A DNA stretch of 64,000 nucleotides, taken from the NCBI RefSeq assembly GCF_003853415.1, contig NZ_QTPP01000007.1, forward strand, positions 180,987 through 244,986. Direction: 5' to 3'. Position 1 is the first letter of the stretch; each line of letters starts with the position of its first letter. The notes under the pieces are model-generated. The model worked only from the letters and a program-made list of their open reading frames with translations. It did no database searches and had not been told where the DNA came from. The position numbers and the translations under genes are program-made. The stretch comes from Burkholderia sp. Bp9142 (GTDB lineage: Bacteria; Pseudomonadota; Gammaproteobacteria; Burkholderiales; Burkholderiaceae). Below, piece after piece: positions 16,235 to 25,940 of this stretch.

Positions 16235-17998
16235 ATGAACATGCCCAGCGCGGAATTCTCCACGTCGGAACCCCTTTCCCCTCCCGATAGCGACTCCATC
16301 GGCGCCACCGTGCTCATGAAGGCACTGGCCGACGAGAACGTCGAATTCATCTGGGGCTACCCCGGCGGCTCGGTACTCTACATCTACGACGAGCTTTACA
16401 AGCAGGACAAGATTCAGCACGTGCTGGTGCGCCACGAACAGGCGGCCGTGCACGCAGCCGATGCGTATGCGCGTTCCACCGGCAACGTCGGCGTCTGTCT
16501 CGTGACGTCCGGCCCCGGTGTCACCAATGCGGTGACCGGCATCGCGACGGCCTACATGGATTCGATCCCGATGGTCGTGATCAGCGGCCAGGTGCCGACT
16601 GCCGCGATCGGCCAGGACGCCTTCCAGGAATGCGATACGGTCGGCATCACGCGTCCGTGCGTGAAGCACAACTTCCTCGTGAAGGACGTGCGCGACCTCG
16701 CGGAAACCGTCAAGAAGGCGTTCTACATCGCCCGCACCGGCCGTCCGGGCCCGGTGCTGATCGACATCCCGAAGGACATCTCGAAGACGCCGTGCCAGTA
16801 CGAGCCGGTCAAGAGCGTGTCGCTGCGGTCGTACAACCCCGTCACGAAGGGCCATTCGGGCCAGATCCGCAAGGCCGTGTCGCTGCTGCTGTCGGCGAAG
16901 CGTCCCTATATCTACACGGGTGGCGGCATCATCCTCGCCGACGCGGCGCGCGAACTGAACCAGTTCGCCGACCTGCTCGGCTACCCGGTCACGAACACGC
17001 TGATGGGCCTCGGCGGCTATCGCGCGTCGGACAGGAAATTCCTCGGCATGCTCGGCATGCACGGCACCTACGAAGCGAACATGGCGATGCAGCACTGTGA
17101 CGTGCTGATCGCGATCGGCGCCCGCTTCGACGACCGCGTGATCGGCGACCCGGCGCACTTCGCGTCGCGTCCGCGCAAGATCATCCACATCGACATCGAC
17201 CCGTCGTCGATCTCGAAGCGCGTGAAGGTCGACATCCCGATCGTCGGCGACGTGAAGGAAGTGCTGAAGGAGCTGATCGAACAACTGCAGACGGCCGAGC
17301 ATGGCCCCGACACCGACGCGCTCGCGCAATGGTGGAAGGACATCGAGGACTGGCGCGCGAAGGACTGCCTGAAGTTCGACCGCGAAAGCGAGATCATCAA
17401 GCCGCAGTACGTGGTCGAGAAGGCGTGGGAGCTGACGGACGGCAACGCGTTCGTGTGCTCGGACGTCGGCCAGCACCAGATGTGGGCCGCGCAGTTCTAC
17501 CGTTTCAACAAGCCGCGTCGCTGGATCAACTCCGGCGGCCTCGGCACGATGGGCTTCGGCCTGCCGGCGGCGATGGGCGTCAAGATGGCGCACCCGGACG
17601 ACGACGTGCTGTGCATCACGGGCGAAGGCTCGATCCAGATGTGCATCCAGGAACTGTCGACCTGCCTGCAGTACGACACGCCCGTGAAGATCATTTCGCT
17701 GAACAACCGCTATCTCGGCATGGTCCGCCAGTGGCAGCAGATCGAATACAGCAAGCGCTATTCGCATTCGTACATGGATGCGCTGCCCGATTTCGTGAAG
17801 CTTGCCGAAGCGTACGGCCATGTCGGCATGCGGATCGAAAAGACCTCGGATGTGGAGCCGGCGCTGAAGGAAGCGCTGCGCCTGAAGGACCGCACCGTGT
17901 TTCTCGACTTCCAGACCGATCCGACCGAAAACGTCTGGCCGATGGTACAGGCCGGCAAGGGCATCACCGAGATGCTGCTCGGATCGGAAGATCTGTAA
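16235..17998 (+). CDS. ilvI: Acetolactate synthase, large (catalytic) subunit
   Basis: A 587-residue thiamine diphosphate enzyme that condenses pyruvate with pyruvate or 2-oxobutyrate, the first shared step to valine, leucine and isoleucine. The thiamine-binding N domain has the catalytic glutamate in VRHEQAAVHAADAYAR (E68). The middle FAD/regulatory domain and the C-terminal domain follow, with the metal motif reading GEGS-x-QM (E464) where E. coli has GDGS. The ATG at 16235 follows GAAAGG and gives normal length. It is followed by ilvH after 111 bases. Also named ilvB in this genus. Confidence 0.96.
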   Translation: MNMPSAEFSTSEPLSPPDSDSIGATVLMKALADENVEFIWGYPGGSVLYIYDELYKQDKIQHVLVRHEQAAVHAADAYARSTGNVGVCLVTSGPGVTNAVTGIATAYMDSIPMVVISGQVPTAAIGQDAFQECDTVGITRPCVKHNFLVKDVRDLAETVKKAFYIARTGRPGPVLIDIPKDISKTPCQYEPVKSVSLRSYNPVTKGHSGQIRKAVSLLLSAKRPYIYTGGGIILADAARELNQFADLLGYPVTNTLMGLGGYRASDRKFLGMLGMHGTYEANMAMQHCDVLIAIGARFDDRVIGDPAHFASRPRKIIHIDIDPSSISKRVKVDIPIVGDVKEVLKELIEQLQTAEHGPDTDALAQWWKDIEDWRAKDCLKFDRESEIIKPQYVVEKAWELTDGNAFVCSDVGQHQMWAAQFYRFNKPRRWINSGGLGTMGFGLPAAMGVKMAHPDDDVLCITGEGSIQMCIQELSTCLQYDTPVKIISLNNRYLGMVRQWQQIEYSKRYSHSYMDALPDFVKLAEAYGHVGMRIEKTSDVEPALKEALRLKDRTVFLDFQTDPTENVWPMVQAGKGITEMLLGSEDL

Positions 17999-18109
17999 CG
18001 GCGCGACGCGCGCCTGGACCGGAAGCGGCCGCCTTCACGAAGGGCGGTGCGGCACCGGGCGGCGCGCGGCGCGAGTGAATCGACACGGCACATTCTGGAA
18101 GAAGCGAAC

Positions 18110-18601
18110 ATGAGACACATCATTTCCGTCCTGCTGGAGAACGAACCGGGCGCGCTGTCGCGCGTGGTCGGTCTGTTTTCCGCACGCGGCTACAACATCG
18201 AAACCTTGACGGTGGCGCCGACCGAAGACCAATCGCTGTCGCGGCTCACCATCGTTTCCATTGGCTCGGACGACGTGATCGAACAGATCACGAAGCATCT
18301 GAACCGCCTGATCGAGGTGGTGAAAGTGGTGGACCTGACCGACGGTGCACACATCGAACGCGAGCTGATGCTGATCAAGGTACGTGCAGTGGGCAAGGAG
18401 CGCGAAGAAATGAAGCGGATGTCGGACATTTTCCGCGGCCGCATCATCGACGTGACCGAAAAGACCTACACGATCGAATTGACGGGCGCGAGCGACAAGC
18501 TCGACGCATTCATCCAGGGGCTGGACGCCAGCGCGATCCTCGAGACCGTGCGTACCGGCAGCTCCGGCATCGGACGCGGCGAGCGCATCCTGAAGGTGTG
18601 A
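18110..18601 (+). CDS. ilvH: Acetolactate synthase, small (regulatory) subunit
   Basis: A 163-residue regulatory subunit that activates the large subunit and confers valine feedback inhibition. It has an N-terminal ACT domain (about residues 2-76; motif VLLENEPGALSRVVGLFSARGYNIETL, quoted in part) and the C-terminal ALS small-subunit domain (about 82-160) with REEMKRMSDIFRGRIIDV. The length matches E. coli IlvH. A GAAG sequence precedes the ATG at 18110. It lies between ilvI and ilvC in one operon. Confidence 0.96.
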   Translation: MRHIISVLLENEPGALSRVVGLFSARGYNIETLTVAPTEDQSLSRLTIVSIGSDDVIEQITKHLNRLIEVVKVVDLTDGAHIERELMLIKVRAVGKEREEMKRMSDIFRGRIIDVTEKTYTIELTGASDKLDAFIQGLDASAILETVRTGSSGIGRGERILKV

Positions 18602-18678
18602 TGCCAGACAGGCACGCCGGGTGCGCCGTCATGTCCCGGCCCGCAGTACTCCATCTGAACGAATTGTTGAATTTTTGA

Positions 18679-19713
<1,035 letters not shown>

Positions 19714-19768
19714 GCACGGATCGAGCAAAACGTGCTGTTCCGGCCCTTCGAGTGGAGGGTCAGTATCA

Positions 19769-19807
19769 AAAAGCCGCCCGAAGGCAGTAGTGCCCCGGGC
19801 GGCTTTT
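19769..19807 (+). terminator. Intrinsic terminator after ilvC
   Basis: A perfect 12-bp stem (19769-19780 with 19796-19807) of AAAAGCCGCCCG type with a T-run built into the right arm. It separates the ilv operon from psd. Confidence 0.85.
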
Positions 19808-19851
19808 GCTATCCTACGGGCTTTGCAATTCACCGAACACAGAACGAATCC

Positions 19852-20496
19852 ATGAACTATCCTCATCCGATCATCGCGCGCGAAGGCTGGCCGTTCATCG
19901 CGATTGCAGCCGTCGTCGCGTTGTTGATCCACGCCGTCGGGGGCTTCGGCTTCGCGTGGCCGTTCTGGCTGCTGCTCGTCTTCGTCGTCCAGTTCTTCCG
20001 CGATCCGCAGCGCCCCATCCCGGCGCAGCCGAACGCGGTGCTGTGTCCGGCGGACGGCCGCATCGTCGCGGTCGAGACCACGCAGGATCCGTACGCGAAC
20101 CGCGAAGCGCTGAAGATCAGCGTGTTCATGAATGTCTTCAACGTCCATTCGCAGCGTTCGCCGGTCGACGGTGCGATCTCCAAGGTCGAGTACTTCCCGG
20201 GCGCGTTCCTGAACGCGGCGATCGACAAGGCGTCGACCGAGAACGAGCGCAATGCGGTCGTGATCCAGACGGCGAGCGGCAAGACCGTCACCGCCGTGCA
20301 GATCGCCGGTCTCGTCGCCCGCCGGATCCTCTGCTACGTGCGCGCCGGCGAGCCGCTGTCGCGCGGCCAGCGCTACGGTTTCATCCGCTTCGGTTCGCGC
20401 GTCGACGTGTACCTGCCGCTCGGCAGCCGCGCGAAGGTGTCGATTGGCGAGAAGGTCTACGCGTCGTCGACGATCCTCGCCGAGCTCGAACAGTAA
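19852..20496 (+). CDS. psd: Phosphatidylserine decarboxylase proenzyme
   Basis: A 214-residue proenzyme that converts phosphatidylserine to phosphatidylethanolamine on the inner membrane. It is the short form found in many beta-proteobacteria and archaea-like lineages. Membrane-associated hydrophobic segments lie at about residues 12-47, with the catalytic motif [17 protein letters not shown] after them. The pyruvoyl-forming cleavage site is G181-S182, within [11 protein letters not shown], giving a short alpha chain of about 33 residues. The ATG at 19852 lies 45 bases past the ilvC terminator. pssA follows after 15 bases. Confidence 0.95.
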   Translation: MNYPHPIIAREGWPFIAIAAVVALLIHAVGGFGFAWPFWLLLVFVVQFFRDPQRPIPAQPNAVLCPADGRIVAVETTQDPYANREALKISVFMNVFNVHSQRSPVDGAISKVEYFPGAFLNAAIDKASTENERNAVVIQTASGKTVTAVQIAGLVARRILCYVRAGEPLSRGQRYGFIRFGSRVDVYLPLGSRAKVSIGEKVYASSTILAELEQ

Positions 20497-20511
20497 GCGG
20501 CGGAACGCACG

Positions 20512-21384
20512 ATGGCCGCATTCAAACCGCGCCGGCCGCGCAACGGCTCCAGCCAGACGCCGCGCCCGTTCCGCCGCAACAAGGGGATGGCGCCCGATCC
20601 GGCGCCCATCGAGAGCCGCCGCGCCGCGCGCCAGCGGTTCCTGAAGACGCGCGGCATCTACCTGCTGCCGAACGCGTTCACGACCGCCGCGCTGTTCTGC
20701 GGGTTCTTCGCGGTCGTGCAGGCGATGAACGTGCGCTTCGAGATCGCCGCGATCGCGATCTTCGTCGCGATGGTGCTCGACGGGATGGACGGGCGCGTCG
20801 CGCGGATGACGCATACGCAAAGCGCGTTCGGTGAACAGTTCGACAGCCTGTCGGACATGGTGTCGTTCGGCGTTGCGCCCGCGCTCGTGATGTACGAGTG
20901 GGTGCTGAAGGATCTCGGCCGCTGGGGCTGGCTTGCCGCGTTCGTCTACTGCTCGGGCGCCGCGCTGCGCCTCGCGCGCTTCAACACGAACATCGGCGTC
21001 GTCGACAAGCGCTTCTTCCAGGGGCTGCCGAGCCCGGCCGCCGCCGCGCTGATTGCCGGCTTCGTCTGGCTCGCGACCGACAACCGCGTGCCGATGAAGC
21101 TCGGCTGGCTGCCGTGGGTCGCGTTCGCGCTGACGATCTACGCGGGCGTGACAATGGTGTCGAACGCGCCGTTCTACAGCGGCAAGGCGCTCGACGTGCG
21201 GCACCGCGTGCCGTTCGCGGCGATCCTGCTGGTCGTCGTCGCGTTCGTGCTCGTGTCGTCGGATCCGCCGCTGATGCTGTTCTGCCTGTTCGTCCTGTAC
21301 GGGCTGTCGGGCTACGTGTTCTGGGCCTACATGGCCGTCCGGGGACGGGCGAATCCGGCACGCTCGTCGCAGCGCGATCACTGA
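20512..21384 (+). CDS. pssA: CDP-diacylglycerol-serine O-phosphatidyltransferase
   Basis: A 290-residue membrane enzyme of the CDP-alcohol phosphatidyltransferase family that makes phosphatidylserine. The catalytic signature D-G-x2-D-G-x2-A-R-x8-G-x3-D-x3-D is complete in LDGMDGRVARMTHTQSAFGE followed by QFDSLSDMVSF (about residues 87-117). About eight membrane helices follow. A basic, Arg-rich N-terminal segment of about 45 residues precedes the first helix. It is co-transcribed with psd, which uses its product. Confidence 0.95.
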   Translation: MAAFKPRRPRNGSSQTPRPFRRNKGMAPDPAPIESRRAARQRFLKTRGIYLLPNAFTTAALFCGFFAVVQAMNVRFEIAAIAIFVAMVLDGMDGRVARMTHTQSAFGEQFDSLSDMVSFGVAPALVMYEWVLKDLGRWGWLAAFVYCSGAALRLARFNTNIGVVDKRFFQGLPSPAAAALIAGFVWLATDNRVPMKLGWLPWVAFALTIYAGVTMVSNAPFYSGKALDVRHRVPFAAILLVVVAFVLVSSDPPLMLFCLFVLYGLSGYVFWAYMAVRGRANPARSSQRDH

Positions 21385-21398
21385 AGCACAACCTGCCC

Positions 21399-21453
21399 GG
21401 AAACGGCGGCCTCGGATGTGATTCCGGGCCGCCGTTTCCATTTGCCCCTTTTT
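21399..21453 (+). terminator. Probable terminator after pssA
   Basis: A perfect 13-bp stem (21399-21411 with 21427-21439) with a 15-base loop, followed after a short gap by CCCCTTTTT (21446-21453). The T-run is displaced by several bases, so strength is uncertain, but position and stem fit the end of the psd-pssA transcript. Confidence 0.65.
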
Positions 21454-21489
21454 AGCATCGCGCGGCCCGGCATCCCGGGTGCCGTCCGA

Positions 21490-21518
21490 TTGCGCACCCA
21501 GCGGAATGCCGCTATAGT
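21490..21518 (+). promoter_or_regulatory. Promoter of the leuA leader
   Basis: TTGCGC (21490-21495), 17 bases, then TATAGT (21513-21518). The expected start site is near 21525, that is, at the ATG of the leader peptide (21526). The transcript would therefore begin with AUG and have no ribosome-binding site. Confidence 0.65.
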
Positions 21519-21525
21519 CTTCGGC

Positions 21526-21606
21526 ATGACTGCATTTTCCCGCCTCTCCCTCCTTCTAGCCGGTGCGCCGCTACGCGCGCTAGCTTTGGCGCGCCTGCCG
21601 CGCTGA
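21526..21606 (+). CDS. leuL: Leucine-rich leader peptide upstream of leuA
   Basis: A 26-codon frame encoding eight leucines (residues 7, 9, 10, 11, 16, 19, 21, 24). Three of them are CUA, a codon that is very rare in the surrounding genes, plus one CUU and one UUG. This density and codon choice fit a ribosome-stalling leader for leucine attenuation. The frame has no Shine-Dalgarno; the predicted promoter places transcription start at the ATG, so translation is probably leaderless. The stop at 21604-21606 falls inside the antiterminator segment. It lies about 100 bases before leuA. Confidence 0.75.
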   Translation: MTAFSRLSLLLAGAPLRALALARLPR

Positions 21607-21663
21607 CCGTTCTCGCCCTCCGTCAAGCCTCGTCTGTTGTTGAGCGTCGCCAGCGGTGGCGCG
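21575..21663 (+). promoter_or_regulatory. leuA attenuator-like alternative hairpins
   Basis: Three helices compete. 1:2 pairs GCGCGC 21575-21580 with 21589-21594 inside the leader peptide, with Leu codons in and beside the loop. 2:3 pairs 21590-21595 and 21601-21605 with 21658-21663 and 21651-21655 (11 bp with one internal loop). 3:4 is a 5-bp hairpin, 21648-21652 with 21657-21661. A ribosome stalled at Leu codons would free segment 2 to pair with 3. The 3:4 hairpin is followed only by a broken T-rich stretch (21665-21682), so whether it terminates alone is uncertain. Confidence 0.6.
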
Positions 21664-21708
21664 ATCTCATTACGTTTGATTTCCGTATAAAGAGCCCTGG
21701 AGCCCCCC

Positions 21709-23253
21709 ATGACAGACAAGCTGATCATTTTCGATACGACGTTGCGTGACGGTGAACAATCGCCCGGCGCGTCGATGACGAAGGAAGAGAAAATCCGCAT
21801 CGCGAAGCATCTCGAGCGGATGAAGGTCGACGTGATCGAAGCCGGCTTCGCGGCCAGCTCGAACGGCGACTTCGACGCGATCCACACGATCGCCGGTCTC
21901 GTGAAGGACAGCACGATCTGTTCGCTGGCGCGCGCCAACGACAAGGACATCCAGCGCGCCGCCGACGCGCTGAAGCCGGCCAACAGCGCGCGGATCCACA
22001 CGTTCATCGCGACGTCGCCGCTGCACATGGAGAAGAAGCTGCGGATGACGCCGGACCAGGTGTTCGAGCAGGCGCGCCTCGCGGTGCGCTTCGCACGCCA
22101 GTTCACCGACAACGTCGAATTCTCGCCGGAAGACGGCAGCCGTTCGGATCTCGACTTCCTGTGCCGCGTGCTGGAAGCCGTGATCGCCGAAGGGGCGACC
22201 ACGATCAACATCGCCGACACGGTCGGCTACGGCGTGCCGGAACTCTACGGCAACCTCGTGAAGACGCTGCGCGAACGCATTCCGAACTCGGACAAGGCGA
22301 TCTTCTCCGTGCATTGCCACAACGACCTCGGGATGGCGGTGGCGAACTCGCTCGCGGGCGTGAAGATCGGCGGTGCGCGGCAGGTCGAGTGCACGATCAA
22401 CGGTCTCGGCGAGCGCGCGGGCAACACGTCGCTCGAGGAAATCGTGATGGCCGTGAAGACCCGCAAGGACTACTTCGGCCTCGACGTCGGCATCGACACG
22501 ACGCAGATCGTGCCGACGTCGAAGCTCGTGTCGCAGATCACCGGTTTCGTCGTGCAGCCGAACAAGGCCGTGGTCGGCGCGAACGCATTCGCGCACGCGT
22601 CGGGCATCCACCAGGACGGCGTGCTCAAGGCGCGCGACACGTACGAGATCATGCGCGCGGAAGACGTGGGCTGGACCGCGAACAAGATCGTGCTCGGCAA
22701 GCTGTCGGGCCGCAATGCGTTCAAGCAGCGCCTGCAGGAGCTCGGCGTGTCGCTCGACAGCGAAGCCGAACTGAACGCCGCGTTCATGCGCTTCAAGGAC
22801 CTCGCCGACCGCAAGGCCGACATCTTCGACGAAGACATCATCGCGATCGTCTCCGAGGAGTCGGCGTTCGCGCACGAGCAGGAGCACTTCAAGTTCGTGT
22901 CGCTGTCGCAGCACTCGGAAACGGGCGAGCAGCCGCAGGCCAAGGTCGTGTTCGCGGTCGAGGGCAAGGAAGTGACCGGCGAGGCGCGGGGCAACGGCCC
23001 CGTCGACGCGACGCTGAATGCGATCGAAAGCGAAGTCGGCAGCGGTTCCGAGCTGCTGCTGTACTCGGTGAACGCGATCACGACCGGCACGCAGGCGCAA
23101 GGCGAAGTGACGGTCCGGCTGTCGAGGAGCGGGCGGATCGTGAACGGCGTCGGCACCGATCCGGACATCGTCGCGGCGTCCGCGAAGGCGTACATTGCCG
23201 CGCTGAACAAGCTGCACTCGAAGGACGACAAGCTCAACCCGCAGCGCGCGTAA
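21709..23253 (+). CDS. leuA: 2-isopropylmalate synthase
   Basis: A 514-residue enzyme that condenses acetyl-CoA with 2-oxoisovalerate, the committed step to leucine. The HMGL-like TIM barrel holds [11 protein letters not shown] (R13, D14) and the metal pair HCHND (H202, H204), with the family signature DTVGYGVPE in between. The C-terminal regulatory domain (about residues 370-500) binds leucine for feedback inhibition. Full length for the LeuA type 1 family. GGAG precedes the ATG. Expression is probably set by the leader peptide upstream. Confidence 0.97.
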   Translation: MTDKLIIFDTTLRDGEQSPGASMTKEEKIRIAKHLERMKVDVIEAGFAASSNGDFDAIHTIAGLVKDSTICSLARANDKDIQRAADALKPANSARIHTFIATSPLHMEKKLRMTPDQVFEQARLAVRFARQFTDNVEFSPEDGSRSDLDFLCRVLEAVIAEGATTINIADTVGYGVPELYGNLVKTLRERIPNSDKAIFSVHCHNDLGMAVANSLAGVKIGGARQVECTINGLGERAGNTSLEEIVMAVKTRKDYFGLDVGIDTTQIVPTSKLVSQITGFVVQPNKAVVGANAFAHASGIHQDGVLKARDTYEIMRAEDVGWTANKIVLGKLSGRNAFKQRLQELGVSLDSEAELNAAFMRFKDLADRKADIFDEDIIAIVSEESAFAHEQEHFKFVSLSQHSETGEQPQAKVVFAVEGKEVTGEARGNGPVDATLNAIESEVGSGSELLLYSVNAITTGTQAQGEVTVRLSRSGRIVNGVGTDPDIVAASAKAYIAALNKLHSKDDKLNPQRA

Positions 23254-23274
23254 GCGCTGCGCGTCGAGCGCCCG

Positions 23275-23314
23275 AAACGCCCCGTGCGGCCTTGTGCCGC
23301 CCGGGGCGTTTTTT
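23275..23314 (+). terminator. Intrinsic terminator after leuA
   Basis: Stem AAACGCCCCG (23275-23284) with CGGGGCGTTT (23302-23311), followed by more T residues to 23314. It lies 22 bases after the leuA stop, and the minus-strand transporter gene ends just beyond it. Confidence 0.85.
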
Positions 23315-23324
23315 CATGCGCCGC

Positions 23325-24875
23325 TCATTCGGCGGCAGGCGCGCGGAACATCCAGCGGCGCGCGGCCGGGCGGGGCGCCGGGCTGCGACGGCGGAATTCG
23401 ACCGTGATCCCGCGCCGCGGCGCATCGGCGACGAACCCATCGAGCAGTTCGAGCACGTCGTGATCGATGTAGTCGGCGCGCGTCGCGTCGATGATCACGG
23501 CCGCACGGTCCGGAATGTGCCGCAGGTGATGCTTGACCTGCACCTTGCCGAGAAACGACACGTCCTTGCGGAACGACAGCAGGAAGTGATCGTCGTGCTG
23601 CGCGAGCGTGACGGGGCTCTTCAGGTTCGCCACCGCGACCGCCAGCACGCTGCACGCGAGGCCGATCGCGATGCCGAACAGCAGGTCGACCGCCAGCACG
23701 CCCGCGATGGTCGCGGCGAACGGCACGAACGCGGCCGGACCCTGCTTCAGCACCGAGCGGAACAGGGCCGGTTTCGCGAGCTTGAAGCCGGTGTGGATCA
23801 GGATCGCCGCGAGGCTCGCGAGCGGGATCAGGTTGATCAGTCCGGTGAGCGCGAACACGCTGGCGAGCAGCAGGATCCCGTGCACGATCGCCGACATCCG
23901 GCTTTGCGCACCCGCGTTCACGTTGACCGAGCTGCGCACGATCACCGACGTGATCGGCAGCCCGCCGACCGCGCCCGCGACGAGATTGCCGACGCCCTGC
24001 GCCTTCAGCTCGCGGTCCGGCTGGGTCGGCCGGCGTTTCGGATCGATCTGCTCGACCGCCTCCAGGCTCAGCAGCGTCTCGAGGCTCGCGACGACCGCGA
24101 GCGTGATCGCGACGCGCCACACGTCCGGATTGACGAGCTGCGCGAAGTTCGGGCCGAGCTCGGCATGCTTGAGCGACGCGGCGAAGGCCGCGAACGACCC
24201 GAGCTCGGGCAGCGTGACGCGATGCGCGGCGCCCGGCGCGACCGACGGCACGAGCGCGCCGAGCACCAGCGTTGCACCGATGCCGAACACGACGACCGCG
24301 AGCGGCGCGGGTATCGAGCGCACCCAGGCGAAGCGCTTGAGCGCCGGCGCGTCCCAGGCGAGCAGCAGCGCGAGCGAGACGAGCGCGATGGCCGTCGCGG
24401 CCCATGCGGTCGGCAGGCCCGGCCATGATGCAAACGATTGCGCCGCCGCGCCGCCGATGCCGAATGCGAACGGAATCTGCTTCACGATCAGCAGCAGGCC
24501 GATCGCCGCGAGCATGCCCTTGATGACGGGCGACGGCACGTAGGCGGCGAAGCGGCCGGCGCGCAGCATGCCGAAGCCGAACTGCAGCACGCCGGACAGC
24601 AGCACCGCGAGCAGGAACGCGGAGAAGCTGCCGAGTTGCGCGATCCCTTCGACGACGATCACGACCAGGCCGGCGGCCGGCCCGCTGACCGACAGCGACG
24701 AGCCGCTCAGCAGCGCGACGACGATGCCGCCGACGATGCCGGACACGAGCCCGGCGAACGGCTCGACGCCGGACGCATTGGCGATGCCGAGACACAGCGG
24801 CAGCGCGACGAGGAAAACGACGATGCCGGCGACGATATCGCGCGGCAGGGTGGACAGGCGCTCATTCAGTTTCAT
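23325..24875 (-). CDS. SulP family anion transporter, probable bicarbonate transporter
   Basis: A 516-residue SLC26/SulP-type carrier with about 12 membrane helices (residues 10-400). Signatures are DIVAGIVVFLVALPLCLGIANASG at the first helix, GSSLSVSGPAAGL (the anion-site loop) and PITSVIVRSSVNVNAG. The C-terminal soluble part (about 430-510) is STAS-like, with AAVIIDATRADYIDHDVLELL. The gene follows a beta-carbonic anhydrase by 36 bases on the same transcript. That pairing points to bicarbonate uptake, not sulfate. No clear ribosome-binding site precedes the ATG. Confidence 0.88.
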   Translation of the reverse strand: MKLNERLSTLPRDIVAGIVVFLVALPLCLGIANASGVEPFAGLVSGIVGGIVVALLSGSSLSVSGPAAGLVVIVVEGIAQLGSFSAFLLAVLLSGVLQFGFGMLRAGRFAAYVPSPVIKGMLAAIGLLLIVKQIPFAFGIGGAAAQSFASWPGLPTAWAATAIALVSLALLLAWDAPALKRFAWVRSIPAPLAVVVFGIGATLVLGALVPSVAPGAAHRVTLPELGSFAAFAASLKHAELGPNFAQLVNPDVWRVAITLAVVASLETLLSLEAVEQIDPKRRPTQPDRELKAQGVGNLVAGAVGGLPITSVIVRSSVNVNAGAQSRMSAIVHGILLLASVFALTGLINLIPLASLAAILIHTGFKLAKPALFRSVLKQGPAAFVPFAATIAGVLAVDLLFGIAIGLACSVLAVAVANLKSPVTLAQHDDHFLLSFRKDVSFLGKVQVKHHLRHIPDRAAVIIDATRADYIDHDVLELLDGFVADAPRRGITVEFRRRSPAPRPAARRWMFRAPAAE

Positions 24876-24911
24876 GGTTGGCTATTTCATTGGCGTAGGG
24901 GAGGGCGAGGG

Positions 24912-25553
24912 TCAGGCGAGTGCGGCGGCCGTGGCGGCACGCTCCGGTTCGGCTTCGGCCGGCGGCGCCGTGTAGCCGGAGTCGAGTTCCTTCAGGCGGC
25001 CGTCGGCGAGCGAAAAGATCCAGCCGTGCACGAGCGGCGGCCGCTGCCGGCCATGCACGATCGGCGACGCCCGCAGCAGCCGTACCTGTTCGAGCACGTT
25101 CAGCTCGGCCAGGCGGTCGGCGGCGGCCGTTTCGTCGAGCCCGTCGAGCGTGTCGCGGTGGCGCCGCGCGAGCGCGCAGAGCGGCGCGATGCGGCGCGCG
25201 ACATGCGGCAGGTCGGCGGGCGGCGGCAGCAGCGACGCGCGCACGCCACCGCACCCGTAGTGGCCGCACACGATCACGTGGTCGACTTCGAGCACGCGCA
25301 CGGCATACTCGAGCACGCTCGCGGAATTGTCGTCGTCGGGATGGAACAGGTTCGCGATGTTGCGATGGACGAACAGCTCGCCGGGCACGCAGTGCGTGAT
25401 GGTTTCGGCCGGCACGCGGCTGTCGGCGCAGCCGATCCACAGCACGCGCGGGTTCTGGCCGCGCGCGAGCGCGTCGAAGAAGCCGGGTGTGTGTTCGCGC
25501 GTTTCGCGGGCCCAGGCGATGTTGGCAACCAGCATGCTCTTGGGGCGATTCAT
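24912..25553 (-). CDS. Beta-class carbonic anhydrase
   Basis: A 213-residue zinc enzyme that interconverts CO2 and bicarbonate in the cytoplasm. Zinc ligands are C42 (in CADSRVP, with the D44-R46 dyad), H98 and C101 (HYGCGG). The C-terminal 25 residues are Ala- and Glu-rich and poorly conserved. AAAGGAG precedes the ATG. It is the first gene of a two-gene operon with the SulP carrier and has a recognisable promoter with palindromes over it. Confidence 0.93.
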   Translation of the reverse strand: MNRPKSMLVANIAWARETREHTPGFFDALARGQNPRVLWIGCADSRVPAETITHCVPGELFVHRNIANLFHPDDDNSASVLEYAVRVLEVDHVIVCGHYGCGGVRASLLPPPADLPHVARRIAPLCALARRHRDTLDGLDETAAADRLAELNVLEQVRLLRASPIVHGRQRPPLVHGWIFSLADGRLKELDSGYTAPPAEAEPERAATAAALA

Positions 25554-25604
25554 GAGGACTCCTTTCTGATAAAGGCAAACGGATACCGGACGAAGTGGGG
25601 CAAT

Positions 25605-25632
25605 AAGATACTTTCTAAATTGAAAGGTTCAA
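25605..25632 (-). promoter_or_regulatory. Promoter of the carbonic anhydrase-SulP operon
   Basis: On the minus strand TTGAAC (25632-25627), 16 bases, then TATCTT (25610-25605), about 50 bases before the start codon. Confidence 0.55.
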
Positions 25633-25635
25633 TTT
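25617..25635. promoter_or_regulatory. Palindrome over the -35 of the carbonic anhydrase promoter
   Basis: AAATTGAA (25617-25624), AGG, TTCAATTT (25628-25635): perfect 8-bp arms, covering the -35 hexamer. The position fits a repressor operator. The regulator is unknown. Confidence 0.5.
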
Positions 25636-25644
25636 CGACTGATA

Positions 25645-25661
25645 TTAGGGGTATGCCCTAA
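25645..25661. promoter_or_regulatory. LysR-type box upstream of the carbonic anhydrase operon
   Basis: TTAGGG-GTATG-CCCTAA, a 6-bp inverted repeat with the T-N11-A form of LysR-family sites. It sits 13 bases upstream of the -35, the usual place for a LysR activator site. No LysR gene lies in this window. Confidence 0.45.
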
Positions 25662-25862
25662 CGGCCGGTGCCACTGATACAAATTGTTTCAACTGGATCT
25701 GGCGAGGTGCATCGAATGCACCAATGCAACGCATGACATGCATCGTATCTGCCTGTTTCCTGCAGACGGCCGCGTGGCATGGGTCTCGGCGTAATAGCCT
25801 CCGGAGCGTCTTCAATCGGAAAGGATTGCCGCGTCGAAATCGAAATTAATCAATATGACGGA
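25662..25862. other. Gene-free region with short palindromes
   Basis: This part of the 387-base gap between the carbonic anhydrase and lipoprotein genes has lower GC than its flanks. It contains GTGCAT-CGA-ATGCAC (25707-25721) and GCATG-A-CATGC (25731-25741). I see no convincing coding frame or RNA gene here. The palindromes may be protein-binding sites. Confidence 0.4.
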
Positions 25863-25906
25863 AAAAATGAAATGGCCATTCACGCAGTGATTCGTGAATG
25901 GCCATT
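25863..25906 (-). terminator. Intrinsic terminator of the lipoprotein gene
   Basis: A perfect 13-bp inverted repeat (25871-25883 with 25894-25906, 10-base loop) is followed on the minus strand by TTCATTTTTT. It stands 35 bases past the stop of the minus-strand lipoprotein gene. Confidence 0.85.
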
Positions 25907-25940
25907 GCGAAAATTGTGCGTCAAGGCGCAATCGATCCAC

